Shown: positions 52,475-60,385 of the stretch, piece after piece | How positions within the stretch are numbered: the first letter of the stretch is position 1 | Layout of the letters: every line of letters starts with the position of its first letter | Made by a program: the position numbers and the translations under genes | Notes under the pieces: model-generated | Told to the model about the DNA's origin: nothing | Seen by the model: only the letters and a program-made list of their open reading frames with translations | The model's database searches: none | DNA from: Candidatus Fermentibacterota bacterium | Lineage (GTDB): Bacteria > Fermentibacterota > Fermentibacteria > Fermentibacterales > JCC-6 | Direction: 5' to 3' | Assembly (NCBI GenBank): GCA_014728175.1 | Contig: WJMA01000054.1 | Location: forward strand, 1 to 64,000 | DNA length: 64,000 bases

Positions 52475-53517
52475 GACCGCGGTTCCCGGGCCTCTATGAC
52501 CCTGTACCCATCCTTCTCGGAAAGAGTCCGGATGCGGCCGAAGAACCTGCGCAGAATTCGTAACGCCGGGGAGGAGACGCCGACCACTACGACCAGCCTT
52601 CCCGAGCCGGTCAGATGATCCGGCGCACCCCGAACCAGCTCCTCGAAGGCAGCCGAGGTGTACTCGTAGCCCCTGTGAAAGGGAGGGTTGGACACGATCA
52701 GATCGAACCTTCCCTCCACCTCCGAGTAGGCGTCCGACGCGAAAACCTTATCGGGTTGTAGGTTGTTGGCCTGCATGGTCAGCCGGGCGGATAGCACCGC
52801 GGCCACGCTAGAGTCCATCGATTCGACCGATCCTCCGGAGCATCCGATCCCCAGGTAGGCCCCCACCACCCCCGAGCCACATCCCCAGTCCAGGGCCCGA
52901 CGGAACCTGTGGGTCCTCAGAGTTTCCAGCAACAGCCCGGTCCCCGGGTCCAGCCTGCCGTGGCTGAACACTCCCGGCAGTGATACCACCTCCACCTCCC
53001 TCTCTCCTATGCGGGCCCGGTGAGTCTTTTTCCATTCGATGTTCTCCGGCGAGGAGGCCACCTCGGCACTGTGGGCGATGCAGTGCCTGGCTCTGACCGT
53101 TCCGGTCACCGGTCCCACCAGCCGGACCAGATCCCGGGCGGCGGGCATTATGCTGCTGCGCTTCCGTCCCAGAACCAGGACCCGGGTGTTCGAGCCGGAC
53201 ACCCCGCGGACCGACCACATGAGGTACCTCGCAAGCTCCCGGGCTTTGGGAAGGAAAAGCAGGCAGGTGTGGTAGGGGGTATCGGAGGGCGGGCACTCCA
53301 TCGAGAAACGTACCTCGACTCCCTGCGGGCATCGCTCCCGATCCCGCAGGTAGTAGGCGTAATCGTGGTGATGAACGGAAAGCTGGGAGAACCACTGCTG
53401 CAGACGATCGTGAAAGCCCGGCCCGGGGGGCAGCACCAGCAGTCCCTTCCGGGCGTCACGGTCTCCCAGGGCCACTTTTGATGCCTGTAGAAGGCGGCTC
53501 TGCAATCGGGTGGTCAA
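52468..53517 (-). CDS. RsmC-like class I SAM-dependent methyltransferase
   Basis: 349 residues with the RsmC/RlmG two-part layout: an N-terminal degenerate methyltransferase domain and a C-terminal active one with RALDWGCGSGVVGAYLGI (SAM site) and FDLIVSNPPFHRGYEY (catalytic NPPF). These enzymes make m2G in 16S (RsmC) or 23S rRNA (RlmG). The target G is not readable from sequence. It overlaps the convergent dehydrogenase by 7 bp. Confidence 0.82.
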   Translation of the reverse strand: MTTRLQSRLLQASKVALGDRDARKGLLVLPPGPGFHDRLQQWFSQLSVHHHDYAYYLRDRERCPQGVEVRFSMECPPSDTPYHTCLLFLPKARELARYLMWSVRGVSGSNTRVLVLGRKRSSIMPAARDLVRLVGPVTGTVRARHCIAHSAEVASSPENIEWKKTHRARIGEREVEVVSLPGVFSHGRLDPGTGLLLETLRTHRFRRALDWGCGSGVVGAYLGIGCSGGSVESMDSSVAAVLSARLTMQANNLQPDKVFASDAYSEVEGRFDLIVSNPPFHRGYEYTSAAFEELVRGAPDHLTGSGRLVVVVGVSSPALRILRRFFGRIRTLSEKDGYRVIEAREPRSQ

Positions 53518-53524
53518 GGATGTC

Positions 53525-53872
53525 TCACTCGATAAGCGGAACCACGCAGATGAAGCGAAGCGTTCCGTTCCCGGCGTTGACGAAGCCGTGCCTTTCGCCG
53601 GGAGGGACGTAAAGCGTGCTTCCCGGGCCTATCCTTCTCTCGCCGGTCTCGCTCTCGGCCACTCCTTCGCCCTCCAGAACGAAAACCTCGTGCTCCCATT
53701 CGTGAACGTGGTTGGGGGTCCTTCCTCCGGCTCCCACCTCGAACAGCCGCATCGCGAAGTTGGGCGTTCCCTCGTCAGGGCCGGCGAGCACCCGTTTGGT
53801 TACGCTCCGGGCGCCCTCCATGTCCACATCTATACCGGGCACGTCCGTGTAATGCCTGCAAACCATGACCAA
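53525..53872 (-). CDS. Cupin-domain protein
   Basis: 115 residues with the two cupin motifs: GGRTPNHVHEWEHEVFVLEGEGVAE (metal His-x-His and Glu) and GSTLYVPPGERHGFVN (His). It is a single-domain metal-binding beta barrel. Such proteins are enzymes or sensor lids; the substrate is unknown. It lies 7 bp before the methyltransferase gene on the same strand. Confidence 0.88.
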   Translation of the reverse strand: MVMVCRHYTDVPGIDVDMEGARSVTKRVLAGPDEGTPNFAMRLFEVGAGGRTPNHVHEWEHEVFVLEGEGVAESETGERRIGPGSTLYVPPGERHGFVNAGNGTLRFICVVPLIE

Positions 53873-53898
53873 CCTCCCAGAGACTGTTTCGCTTTTGA

Positions 53899-54699
53899 TT
53901 ATCGGTCCGGTCGCCCACCAGGACCTACTCGGTCGGGGGAACCCTCCAAGGTATCGGAGCGGAGGAATTCCACCTCACCCAGACCGGTATTCAGCTGTAG
54001 CACCACTACGGCGTCTTCGGGGTCGCCGCCTGCGGAAACCCACCCTCCGTTCTCCAGAGGGGAGAAATCGGTCGACCTCAGACCGCTCAGGACCTGGTCG
54101 GACCGCAGGACGACCGTCAGCTCCGGGGGCAGGGCTACGACCAGCTCACCCACCCCGCAGGTGATCTCCGCGCTCATGACCTTCTTCCATTCTCCCCCGA
54201 GATCGAGGAAGCAATTCCCCGAGCCGAACTCGATCTGGAGATGCTGCAGGTTAAGGCCCGCGGGATGAATGGCGCAACTGCCCGAGCCCAGGTTTACTGA
54301 TAGCCTGGTCGGTACGGAGCCCCCCATGGTGAGGTCCCACTCGTTGTGGGTCTCTCCCAGGACCAGGTCGGTTACCCGCCCCTGTCTGAGAACCAGCTTG
54401 CCGCTTCCCCTTTGCACAGCGTAGTTGAGGTAGGGTTCCCAACCCTCTACGTTGAATCGGAACTTGCAGTTCAGAAGGCTGTCCGCACCTCCCTCGATCG
54501 AAAGATCTCCGGAGTGCATCTCCATGATGACCGAAACCGAGTCGGCATCACGGTAACCCACCACACTGGATATCGTTCGCATCTCACCGGGTTGTACGCA
54601 GGAGAGCGTGGCAGCGCAGAGCAAGGCCGTTATCGCGACCTGCGCACCGAAGCTTCCGCGGATCCAGATGGATTGGCTCTGCCCAGATATCAAGTCCAT
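53899..54699 (-). CDS. Lipoprotein with toast-rack/DUF4097-like beta helix
   Basis: 266 residues from the ATG at 54699, with CAGGGGGGA upstream. The leader VAITALLCAATLSC has a lipobox (TLSC), so it is probably lipid-anchored. The body has repeated short strands (SVNLGSGSCAIHPAGLNLQHLQIEFGSGNCFLDLGGEWKKVMSAEITCGVGELVVALPPELTVVLRSD) typical of toast-rack (LiaF/DUF4097-like) domains. Role unknown. It is divergent from the Gly-repeat gene. Confidence 0.7.
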   Translation of the reverse strand: MDLISGQSQSIWIRGSFGAQVAITALLCAATLSCVQPGEMRTISSVVGYRDADSVSVIMEMHSGDLSIEGGADSLLNCKFRFNVEGWEPYLNYAVQRGSGKLVLRQGRVTDLVLGETHNEWDLTMGGSVPTRLSVNLGSGSCAIHPAGLNLQHLQIEFGSGNCFLDLGGEWKKVMSAEITCGVGELVVALPPELTVVLRSDQVLSGLRSTDFSPLENGGWVSAGGDPEDAVVVLQLNTGLGEVEFLRSDTLEGSPDRVGPGGRPDR

Positions 54700-54846
54700 T
54701 TCCCCCCTGCAGGCCACCACATGATAATGCCGGATCTACAGGTCAAGCTACCCACGTCTCCAGCCCCTCTGGCAGATCGAACCGACCCGTCGTATCTTTT
54801 TCCTTCCATCGATGGGCGTAGAGCTTACCCGAGGAGAAGTTCCGGA

Positions 54847-55359
54847 GTGACGACCTACAAGAGCTCCCTGGCCCCGCTGGGATTGCCTCTAGTGCATGTG
54901 AGTCTGGGCGGTCGGGCTACAGGCCAGGGAAGGGGTATCGCCTTGGGATGGATAGCCGTGGGTGATACGGCGTTCGGGGTGATCTTCGCATCCGGAGGCA
55001 TAGCTATGGGGGGGATAGCATTCGGCGGGTTGAGCCTGGGAATGCTTTCGCTGGGGGGCGTTGCTCTAGGAGGATTTTCATTCGGTGGAATGGCAATCGG
55101 TTACGTTGCCATGGGAGGTCTGGCGATCGCCTACCAGATGGCGGTGGGCGGGGCGGCTCTAGCAGGTAAGCTGGCCGTGGGAGGAGCGGCCGACGCCCTT
55201 TCGGGGGAAGGCCGAGCGATAATCGGGGACCTGGAGGACCTGACCCTCCTGGCCGACAACGTCCGCACCGCACTTCACGATACCACGTTCTACTTGTCCG
55301 CCGTTTTCCCCCTGGTTCCTTTGCTATACGCTTCCCGCCGGGAGGACGAGACGATCTGA
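54847..55359 (+). CDS. Gly-rich hexapeptide-like repeat protein
   Basis: 170 residues from a GTG with GAGGAG upstream. It begins TYKSSLAPLGLPLVHVSLG and continues with about a dozen short repeats: RGIALGWIAVGDTAFGVIFASGGIAMGGIAFGGLSLGMLSLGGVALGGFSFGGMAIGYVAMGGLAIA, a G-I/L/F-A/S-x-G pattern that is hydrophobic and may be membrane-embedded or a left-handed helix. A polar C-terminal end has SGEGRAIIGDLEDL. Similar small proteins with this exact start-repeat plan occur scattered in bacteria without known function. A 42-residue upstream extension from the ATG at 54721 is possible. Confidence 0.6.
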   Translation: MTTYKSSLAPLGLPLVHVSLGGRATGQGRGIALGWIAVGDTAFGVIFASGGIAMGGIAFGGLSLGMLSLGGVALGGFSFGGMAIGYVAMGGLAIAYQMAVGGAALAGKLAVGGAADALSGEGRAIIGDLEDLTLLADNVRTALHDTTFYLSAVFPLVPLLYASRREDETI

Positions 55360-55374
55360 GCCGCCCTCCCCTCC

Positions 55375-58098
55375 TCAATTCGTAGACAAGCTGTCAGCCC
55401 TCTCGAACAGGGCCTTGGCCTCCTCCGTTCTTCCTATACCCATGGTGGCCCTGGCCAGCGCCCGGGTGGCCGCCGCGCTAAGAGGTTCCTTCCGTAAAGC
55501 CATCTCCGCATGCCGGCGGGCGCTGTCCCACATGTCCAGGGCAGACTCGAACAACGAGAGATCTGTCAGAAGTGATGCCGACGGCCGGGACCCCGGAACC
55601 GCAACCGCCCGCTTCAGGAGCCTCCAGGCCAAGGCGCTCTCGCCCCGTCCCAGGAGTATCCTCGAGGACTGATGTAGCGACTCCGAGAGTCTGTGGGCCG
55701 CCACCAGGAACCCCGGTGCGGTGTCGACGGCCGCCTTCAGGAGCTCTGCCTCCCGGGAGAGGTTCATGCCGGCCCTGGCCGCAACCGCCCTGTGGAAGAG
55801 CTCCGCAGCCACCCAAGTCCGGTCGAAGACCGGTCCCAGGGTGTCCGCTCCCGGAGGCGGCTCTCTCAGCTCCAGAATGCTCTCCAGGTTCTTTTCGGAG
55901 AGCCCCTGCCGGAATACGGCGGCCGGTGCGGTGTACTCCAGCACCGGTCTGTCGTCGCTAACAACCGGGGCATCGGCGGCAAACGCCCTCATCCGCTCTG
56001 GGCCCATAACGTAACAGGCCAGGAAACGCTCCGGAGCGTCCAGGCCGAAACGCCGAAGATCCTCGGCGACCCTTTCTTCCTGCAACCCCTCGAATACCCG
56101 GGTGGGATCCATCGTCCAGTTCTTTCCTCCCACCAGCATGGCGTCCCTGCCCAGTACCCACATGGTGGAGCGGGGAAACACTTCCAGGAAGGTGGAAACC
56201 ACCATTCGGCAGTCGCCCGGAGACATGTCGTAAAGGGGAAGCCACTGGGCCATCACCCCTCCACTGCGGAGCCTGTCACGGCACAATTGGTAGTATTCCA
56301 GGGAGTACAGCGACACCACTCCGGCCAGCGCCGGATGCATCGGCTCCTCGGTTATAACGTCGTACCGGGTTCGGGTGCCCAGCAGGTGGTTGCGACCATC
56401 CTCCACGATCACCCTGACCCTGGGGTCGGAAAGCGCGTCGTGGTTGTAGCGGGAGAACAGCGATGCCGCTTCCACCACGGTGGAGCTTATCTCCACGCAG
56501 TCCACCAGACGAACCTCCCCGAACCTGCATGCGGTGCCCACGGTGATGCCCGTTCCGAAGCAGATAACCGAAACGTTCTCCGGGTTGGGATGCAGCAGCA
56601 TGGGGAAGTAGGCCATCAGCCTGTTCTTCAGGCAGCCCTCGGGGGTGGTGGTAGAGGCCTGGCTGTCCCTTATGACCAGTCGCAGCGAGGAGGGGGCGTC
56701 CCTGCTCTGGGTTACCAGGACCTCCCCCTCGGGGGTGTCCTCCCTGAACACCACCCTCCGGTCCGGGTCCACCCGGCCCGAATCGAGGCGGAGGAAGGTG
56801 GCGCCCGCGCAAACCAGGAGCGCGATGACAGCGACCATCCTCAGTCTACGCCCCCTGGTGAGGATGGACCAGCCTGCGAGCAAGACCAGGGAGAGCAGAA
56901 GCAGCGAGAGCCTCCTGCCCGCCAGGGGCAGCAGCAGGAAGGAAGCGGCGACGGATCCCACCAGGGCACCCAGGGTGTTGGCGGCGGCGAATCTTCCCAC
57001 TCCTCCCCCCGACCTCTCCGGCCGGGGGCTGTACATCTTGGAAAGCGAAGGGAACAACATGCCCGAGGACAGAGTGACCGGCAGCAGGATCAGAAAGACG
57101 GGAACGTATCTTAGCAGAAGGGCTGCGGGTAGGCTGGCAGGGCCGATCACGCTCTCGACCATGTCGGCCCCGGTACGGATGTAGACGCCGGTTAGGGGCA
57201 ACCAGGCCGCCATCACCAGGAGGAGCACCGGTGACCTCCGTCCCGCCGGAACCTCCGATCGCCCGGCCCACCAGGAGCCCAGGGCTATGCCTACCAGCAC
57301 CGCCGCCAGCATGGTGGAAACGGCGTAGATGTTGTTGTAGATGCCACTCACCAGGCCCGTGGTCCACATGACCTCCGCGGCCAGAACCGCCATCCCCACC
57401 AGGAACCCGGCGACCAACGGAGCCCTGGGCCCTCTTTCCCGGTAGGTCTCGGGACCGGCGACGGAAGCAACCTTTACCCTTCGAAATCGAACCAGCAGGG
57501 AGACCACGCCGGCCACCGCACTCAGGGCCATCCCCACGGTCAGGGTTCGCAGCAGACCAAAACGGGGAACCATTACGAATCCGGCGGCCAGGGTACCGAC
57601 GACGGCTCCGGCGGTGTTCCATCCGTACAGGGATGCAACGCTTCGGCCGACTCCCTTTTGTTCGGCCAGCGACCGGGTCAGCACGGGCAGCGTTCCCCCC
57701 ATCATGAAGGTGGGAATGCCCATCACCGCCACCGCCGCCATGAATCTGGCCAGAACCAGCAAAGGACCGCTACCCAGCGATCTGTACGCTGAGGAAAACA
57801 GCGGTTCCAAAAACTGGGGAAGAACGAACGCTGCCAGCGCGGAGACCATGGTCCCGAACTGCAGCAGCGCGTAGATCCTTACCGGCCTGGCTCCCCGCCT
57901 GTCCGCCAGGGGACCCAGAAGCCGGCTTCCCAGAGCCATTCCCCCCATGAAAGCGGCCAGAACAGCCGAAAGGGCCTGGCTGGTCCCACCCAGAAGCAAG
58001 GACAGGCGACGGAACCAGACCACCTCGTAGACCAGGCCGGCCGCTCCGGAGAGGAACAGAGTGAGGTACAGGAGGTGAGCCCGGGCCCTGACGATCAT
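55375..58098 (-). CDS. Fused MFS-like transporter / spermidine-synthase-like protein with TPR tail
   Basis: 907 residues. The N-terminal ~500 have about 12-14 hydrophobic helices with MFS-like blocks (LSGAAGLVYEVVWFRRLSLLLGGTSQALSAVLAAFMGGMALGSRL). The middle has a spermidine-synthase-like Rossmann domain (FGTGITVGTACRFGEVRLVDCVEISSTVVEAASLFSRYNHD, VIVEDGRNHLLGTRTRYDVI). The last ~200 have TPR-like helical pairs. Such membrane-fused spermidine-synthase homologues are common, but their substrate is unknown. It is encoded convergent to the Gly-repeat gene. Confidence 0.85.
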   Translation of the reverse strand: MIVRARAHLLYLTLFLSGAAGLVYEVVWFRRLSLLLGGTSQALSAVLAAFMGGMALGSRLLGPLADRRGARPVRIYALLQFGTMVSALAAFVLPQFLEPLFSSAYRSLGSGPLLVLARFMAAVAVMGIPTFMMGGTLPVLTRSLAEQKGVGRSVASLYGWNTAGAVVGTLAAGFVMVPRFGLLRTLTVGMALSAVAGVVSLLVRFRRVKVASVAGPETYRERGPRAPLVAGFLVGMAVLAAEVMWTTGLVSGIYNNIYAVSTMLAAVLVGIALGSWWAGRSEVPAGRRSPVLLLVMAAWLPLTGVYIRTGADMVESVIGPASLPAALLLRYVPVFLILLPVTLSSGMLFPSLSKMYSPRPERSGGGVGRFAAANTLGALVGSVAASFLLLPLAGRRLSLLLLSLVLLAGWSILTRGRRLRMVAVIALLVCAGATFLRLDSGRVDPDRRVVFREDTPEGEVLVTQSRDAPSSLRLVIRDSQASTTTPEGCLKNRLMAYFPMLLHPNPENVSVICFGTGITVGTACRFGEVRLVDCVEISSTVVEAASLFSRYNHDALSDPRVRVIVEDGRNHLLGTRTRYDVITEEPMHPALAGVVSLYSLEYYQLCRDRLRSGGVMAQWLPLYDMSPGDCRMVVSTFLEVFPRSTMWVLGRDAMLVGGKNWTMDPTRVFEGLQEERVAEDLRRFGLDAPERFLACYVMGPERMRAFAADAPVVSDDRPVLEYTAPAAVFRQGLSEKNLESILELREPPPGADTLGPVFDRTWVAAELFHRAVAARAGMNLSREAELLKAAVDTAPGFLVAAHRLSESLHQSSRILLGRGESALAWRLLKRAVAVPGSRPSASLLTDLSLFESALDMWDSARRHAEMALRKEPLSAAATRALARATMGIGRTEEAKALFERADSLSTN

Positions 58099-58169
58099 GA
58101 TCAGGCCTTTCCATTTCGGCTACGACCGAGGAACCGCTTCGAAAGGTAAGTGATCGAATGAGAAATCTA

Positions 58170-59579
58170 TCAGGTGGCCGGTTCTTTGGGCAGCCCCGCC
58201 CGACCACCCCTTTCAGCTCTTTCTATCACCGCCCGTTTCCATGTTCCTCTGGAGAACCAGACCGCCGCGGCGGCTGCGGTAACCGTATTGGATACCAGCA
58301 TGGCCAGCCAAATACCGCTGGGTCCCATTCCCAGCGCCCGGGCAAACAGAAGCGCTCCGGGAAGCCTCACCAGCCACAGTCGAGACATGTTCAGAACCAT
58401 CACCGGCAGGGTGTGCCCCGATCCCTGGAAGGCACCGGTCAAAACCATGAAGACCCCGAACACCAACACGGAGGGAGAAACGAACCGGAATACTTCCCTG
58501 CCATGGCTTATCACCTGGGGGTCGTCGATAAAAATCTTGGATATGTCAGCGCCGAACAGAAACATAAGAATGGTTGCGGGCAGGAAGAAGGAGAGGATCA
58601 TGCCCAGGGCCAGACGGACGGTTCTGGACGCCCGTTGGGTAGCGCCCGCTCCCAGGTTCTGTCCCACCGACGCCCCGGTGGCCTGGGCCAGCCCGTGCCC
58701 GGGTATCACGGCCATGTGGACTATCCTGTTGGCTATGCCGAAGGCAGCGGTCACCGCGGATCCGAACGAGTTGACTATGCCTATCAGGACGGTGAAGCCG
58801 AGGGAGGTGCCGGACCTGCCCAGGCCCACGGGGAGACCCACCCGGAATACCTTGGCGATTGTCGGGCCGTGGGGGACCAGATGCCGGGCCTTCAACCCGA
58901 ATCCGCCGCGGATGCTGAACATGTCGGCCAGTCCCAGCGCTGTGGCCAGGGCTCGGGCTATGCAGGTAGCCAGGGCGGCTCCCGCCACCTCCATCCTGGG
59001 GAACGGCCCCAGGCCGAAGATGAGGACGGGGTCCAGAATCACGTTGACCAAAACTGCGATCAGGTTCACCCTGAGAGGCCTTACCGTATGGCCTATTCCG
59101 GTGAAGATCGCCCTGTAGGCGAAGAATCCGAACATGAAAGGCAGCCCGGCGGCGATGATCCGGAAGTAGGAAAGGGTGTAGGCGAAGGAATCGGCCGGGG
59201 TCCCCAGCAGGCCCAGCACGGGCCGGGCCAGTACGATGGCGGTTACGGAGATGAGAACGGCCCCCATCTCCATGAGCATCATGGTCTGTCCGCCGGACCT
59301 GCGCATCATGCGAAGGTTTCCGGCGCCCCTGTACTGGGAGACCAACGCGGTTCCACCCACGCTCAGCCCCATCCCCAGGGACATCGCGACGAACACCACG
59401 TTCATGGTAACCGTGGGGGCGACCAGAGCGGTCCTGCCCAGCTTGCCCAGCCAGTAGGTATCGGCGAGGTTGTACAGCGTCTGGAGAAGGGAGGAGAGCA
59501 TCAGCGGCCAGGCCACCCGGGCTATTCCACCTCCCAGTGGCCCACTGGTCAGATCTATTCCCCCGGCGCGTCCCGACAT
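58170..59579 (-). CDS. MATE-family efflux transporter
   Basis: 469 residues from the ATG at 59579, with GAAGGAAT upstream; the longer ORF is rejected. Twelve helices, with the MATE blocks WPLMLSSLLQTLYNLADTYWLGKLG, AVTAAFGIANRIVHMAVIPGHGLAQATGASVGQNLGAG and RVGLPVGLGRSGTSLGFTVLIG. These Na+ or H+ antiporters export drugs or metabolites from the cell. The substrate is unknown. Confidence 0.92.
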   Translation of the reverse strand: MSGRAGGIDLTSGPLGGGIARVAWPLMLSSLLQTLYNLADTYWLGKLGRTALVAPTVTMNVVFVAMSLGMGLSVGGTALVSQYRGAGNLRMMRRSGGQTMMLMEMGAVLISVTAIVLARPVLGLLGTPADSFAYTLSYFRIIAAGLPFMFGFFAYRAIFTGIGHTVRPLRVNLIAVLVNVILDPVLIFGLGPFPRMEVAGAALATCIARALATALGLADMFSIRGGFGLKARHLVPHGPTIAKVFRVGLPVGLGRSGTSLGFTVLIGIVNSFGSAVTAAFGIANRIVHMAVIPGHGLAQATGASVGQNLGAGATQRASRTVRLALGMILSFFLPATILMFLFGADISKIFIDDPQVISHGREVFRFVSPSVLVFGVFMVLTGAFQGSGHTLPVMVLNMSRLWLVRLPGALLFARALGMGPSGIWLAMLVSNTVTAAAAAVWFSRGTWKRAVIERAERGGRAGLPKEPAT

Positions 59580-59773
59580 TCCAGATTCCTTCAACCCGAT
59601 CGTCCCCGATTTCAGGAAGATTCGAACATACAAGATATTCTGCCGAAACGAAGCTCCCCGACTTCGGGTTGTAAGGCTCCGAGCCAATGATTATCGTGGA
59701 GGCTCGGACCCCGCAGTCCCAGCCGTATCGGGTGCGTAACCGGAGAATCCCGGAGAAAGGAAGCGCTGAACAG

Positions 59774-60232
59774 ATGGAAAGATGGAAGAGCTTCTCGGCG
59801 GCCCTGGATTTCGCAATAGCCAGGGAGGAAGAGTCACACGACTTCTACGTAGATCTGGCCGGCAGGATGGAGCACAAGGCTATGGCGGAGGTATTCGAGC
59901 AGTTCGCTAGAGAGGAGCTCGGGCACAAGAAAAGGCTGGAAACCGTTAAATCCGGAGGCGATGTGCCGCAAACCGATTCCGAGACGATCCAAAACCTGGC
60001 CATCGCCGACTACGTTGTAGACGTCGAGCCCACCCCGGACATGGACTACGGCGATGCACTGGTTCTGGCCATGAAAAAGGAGAAGGCGGCGTTCAGGCTC
60101 TACAACGACCTGGCGGCGAACGTCCGTAATCCCGAGCTGGCCGATCTGTTCCTGATGCTGGCTCAGGAAGAGGCCAAGCACAAACTGAGATTCGAGCTGG
60201 AGTACGACGACGCCGTACTGTCGGAGAACTGA
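59774..60232 (+). CDS. Rubrerythrin-like ferritin-fold protein
   Basis: 152 residues from the ATG at 59774. Helices carry the diiron ligands REEESHDFYVDLAGRM, FAREELGHKKRLE, MKKEKAAFRLYNDLA and LAQEEAKHKLRFELEYDD (E-ExxH type). The C-terminal rubredoxin domain of classical rubrerythrin is absent. Such proteins remove peroxide in anaerobes or store iron. The start at 59687 adds a non-family leader and is rejected. Confidence 0.88.
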   Translation: MERWKSFSAALDFAIAREEESHDFYVDLAGRMEHKAMAEVFEQFAREELGHKKRLETVKSGGDVPQTDSETIQNLAIADYVVDVEPTPDMDYGDALVLAMKKEKAAFRLYNDLAANVRNPELADLFLMLAQEEAKHKLRFELEYDDAVLSEN

Positions 60233-60385
60233 CCGCTTCCCGGAGCTCGGCTCCCGCGGATGCCGACGGTGGTTTCCTTGCCGACCGATGACTGGAGAAA
60301 GCGTTTTTCCTAGAATTACATTTCCGTTCTTGCGGGACGAGGACCCTAACCGTCCGATGACGGCTGCTGTTCGAAGGGGGCGCTC

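Noticed and set aside
55693-57114. 473-residue plus-strand ORF over the MFS/spermidine synthase gene
   Set aside because: Shadow; no start signal and unnatural Gly/Gln/His composition.
58158-59690. 510-residue plus-strand ORF over the MATE gene
   Set aside because: Gln/Gly/His-rich shadow frame; the minus strand encodes a clear MATE transporter.
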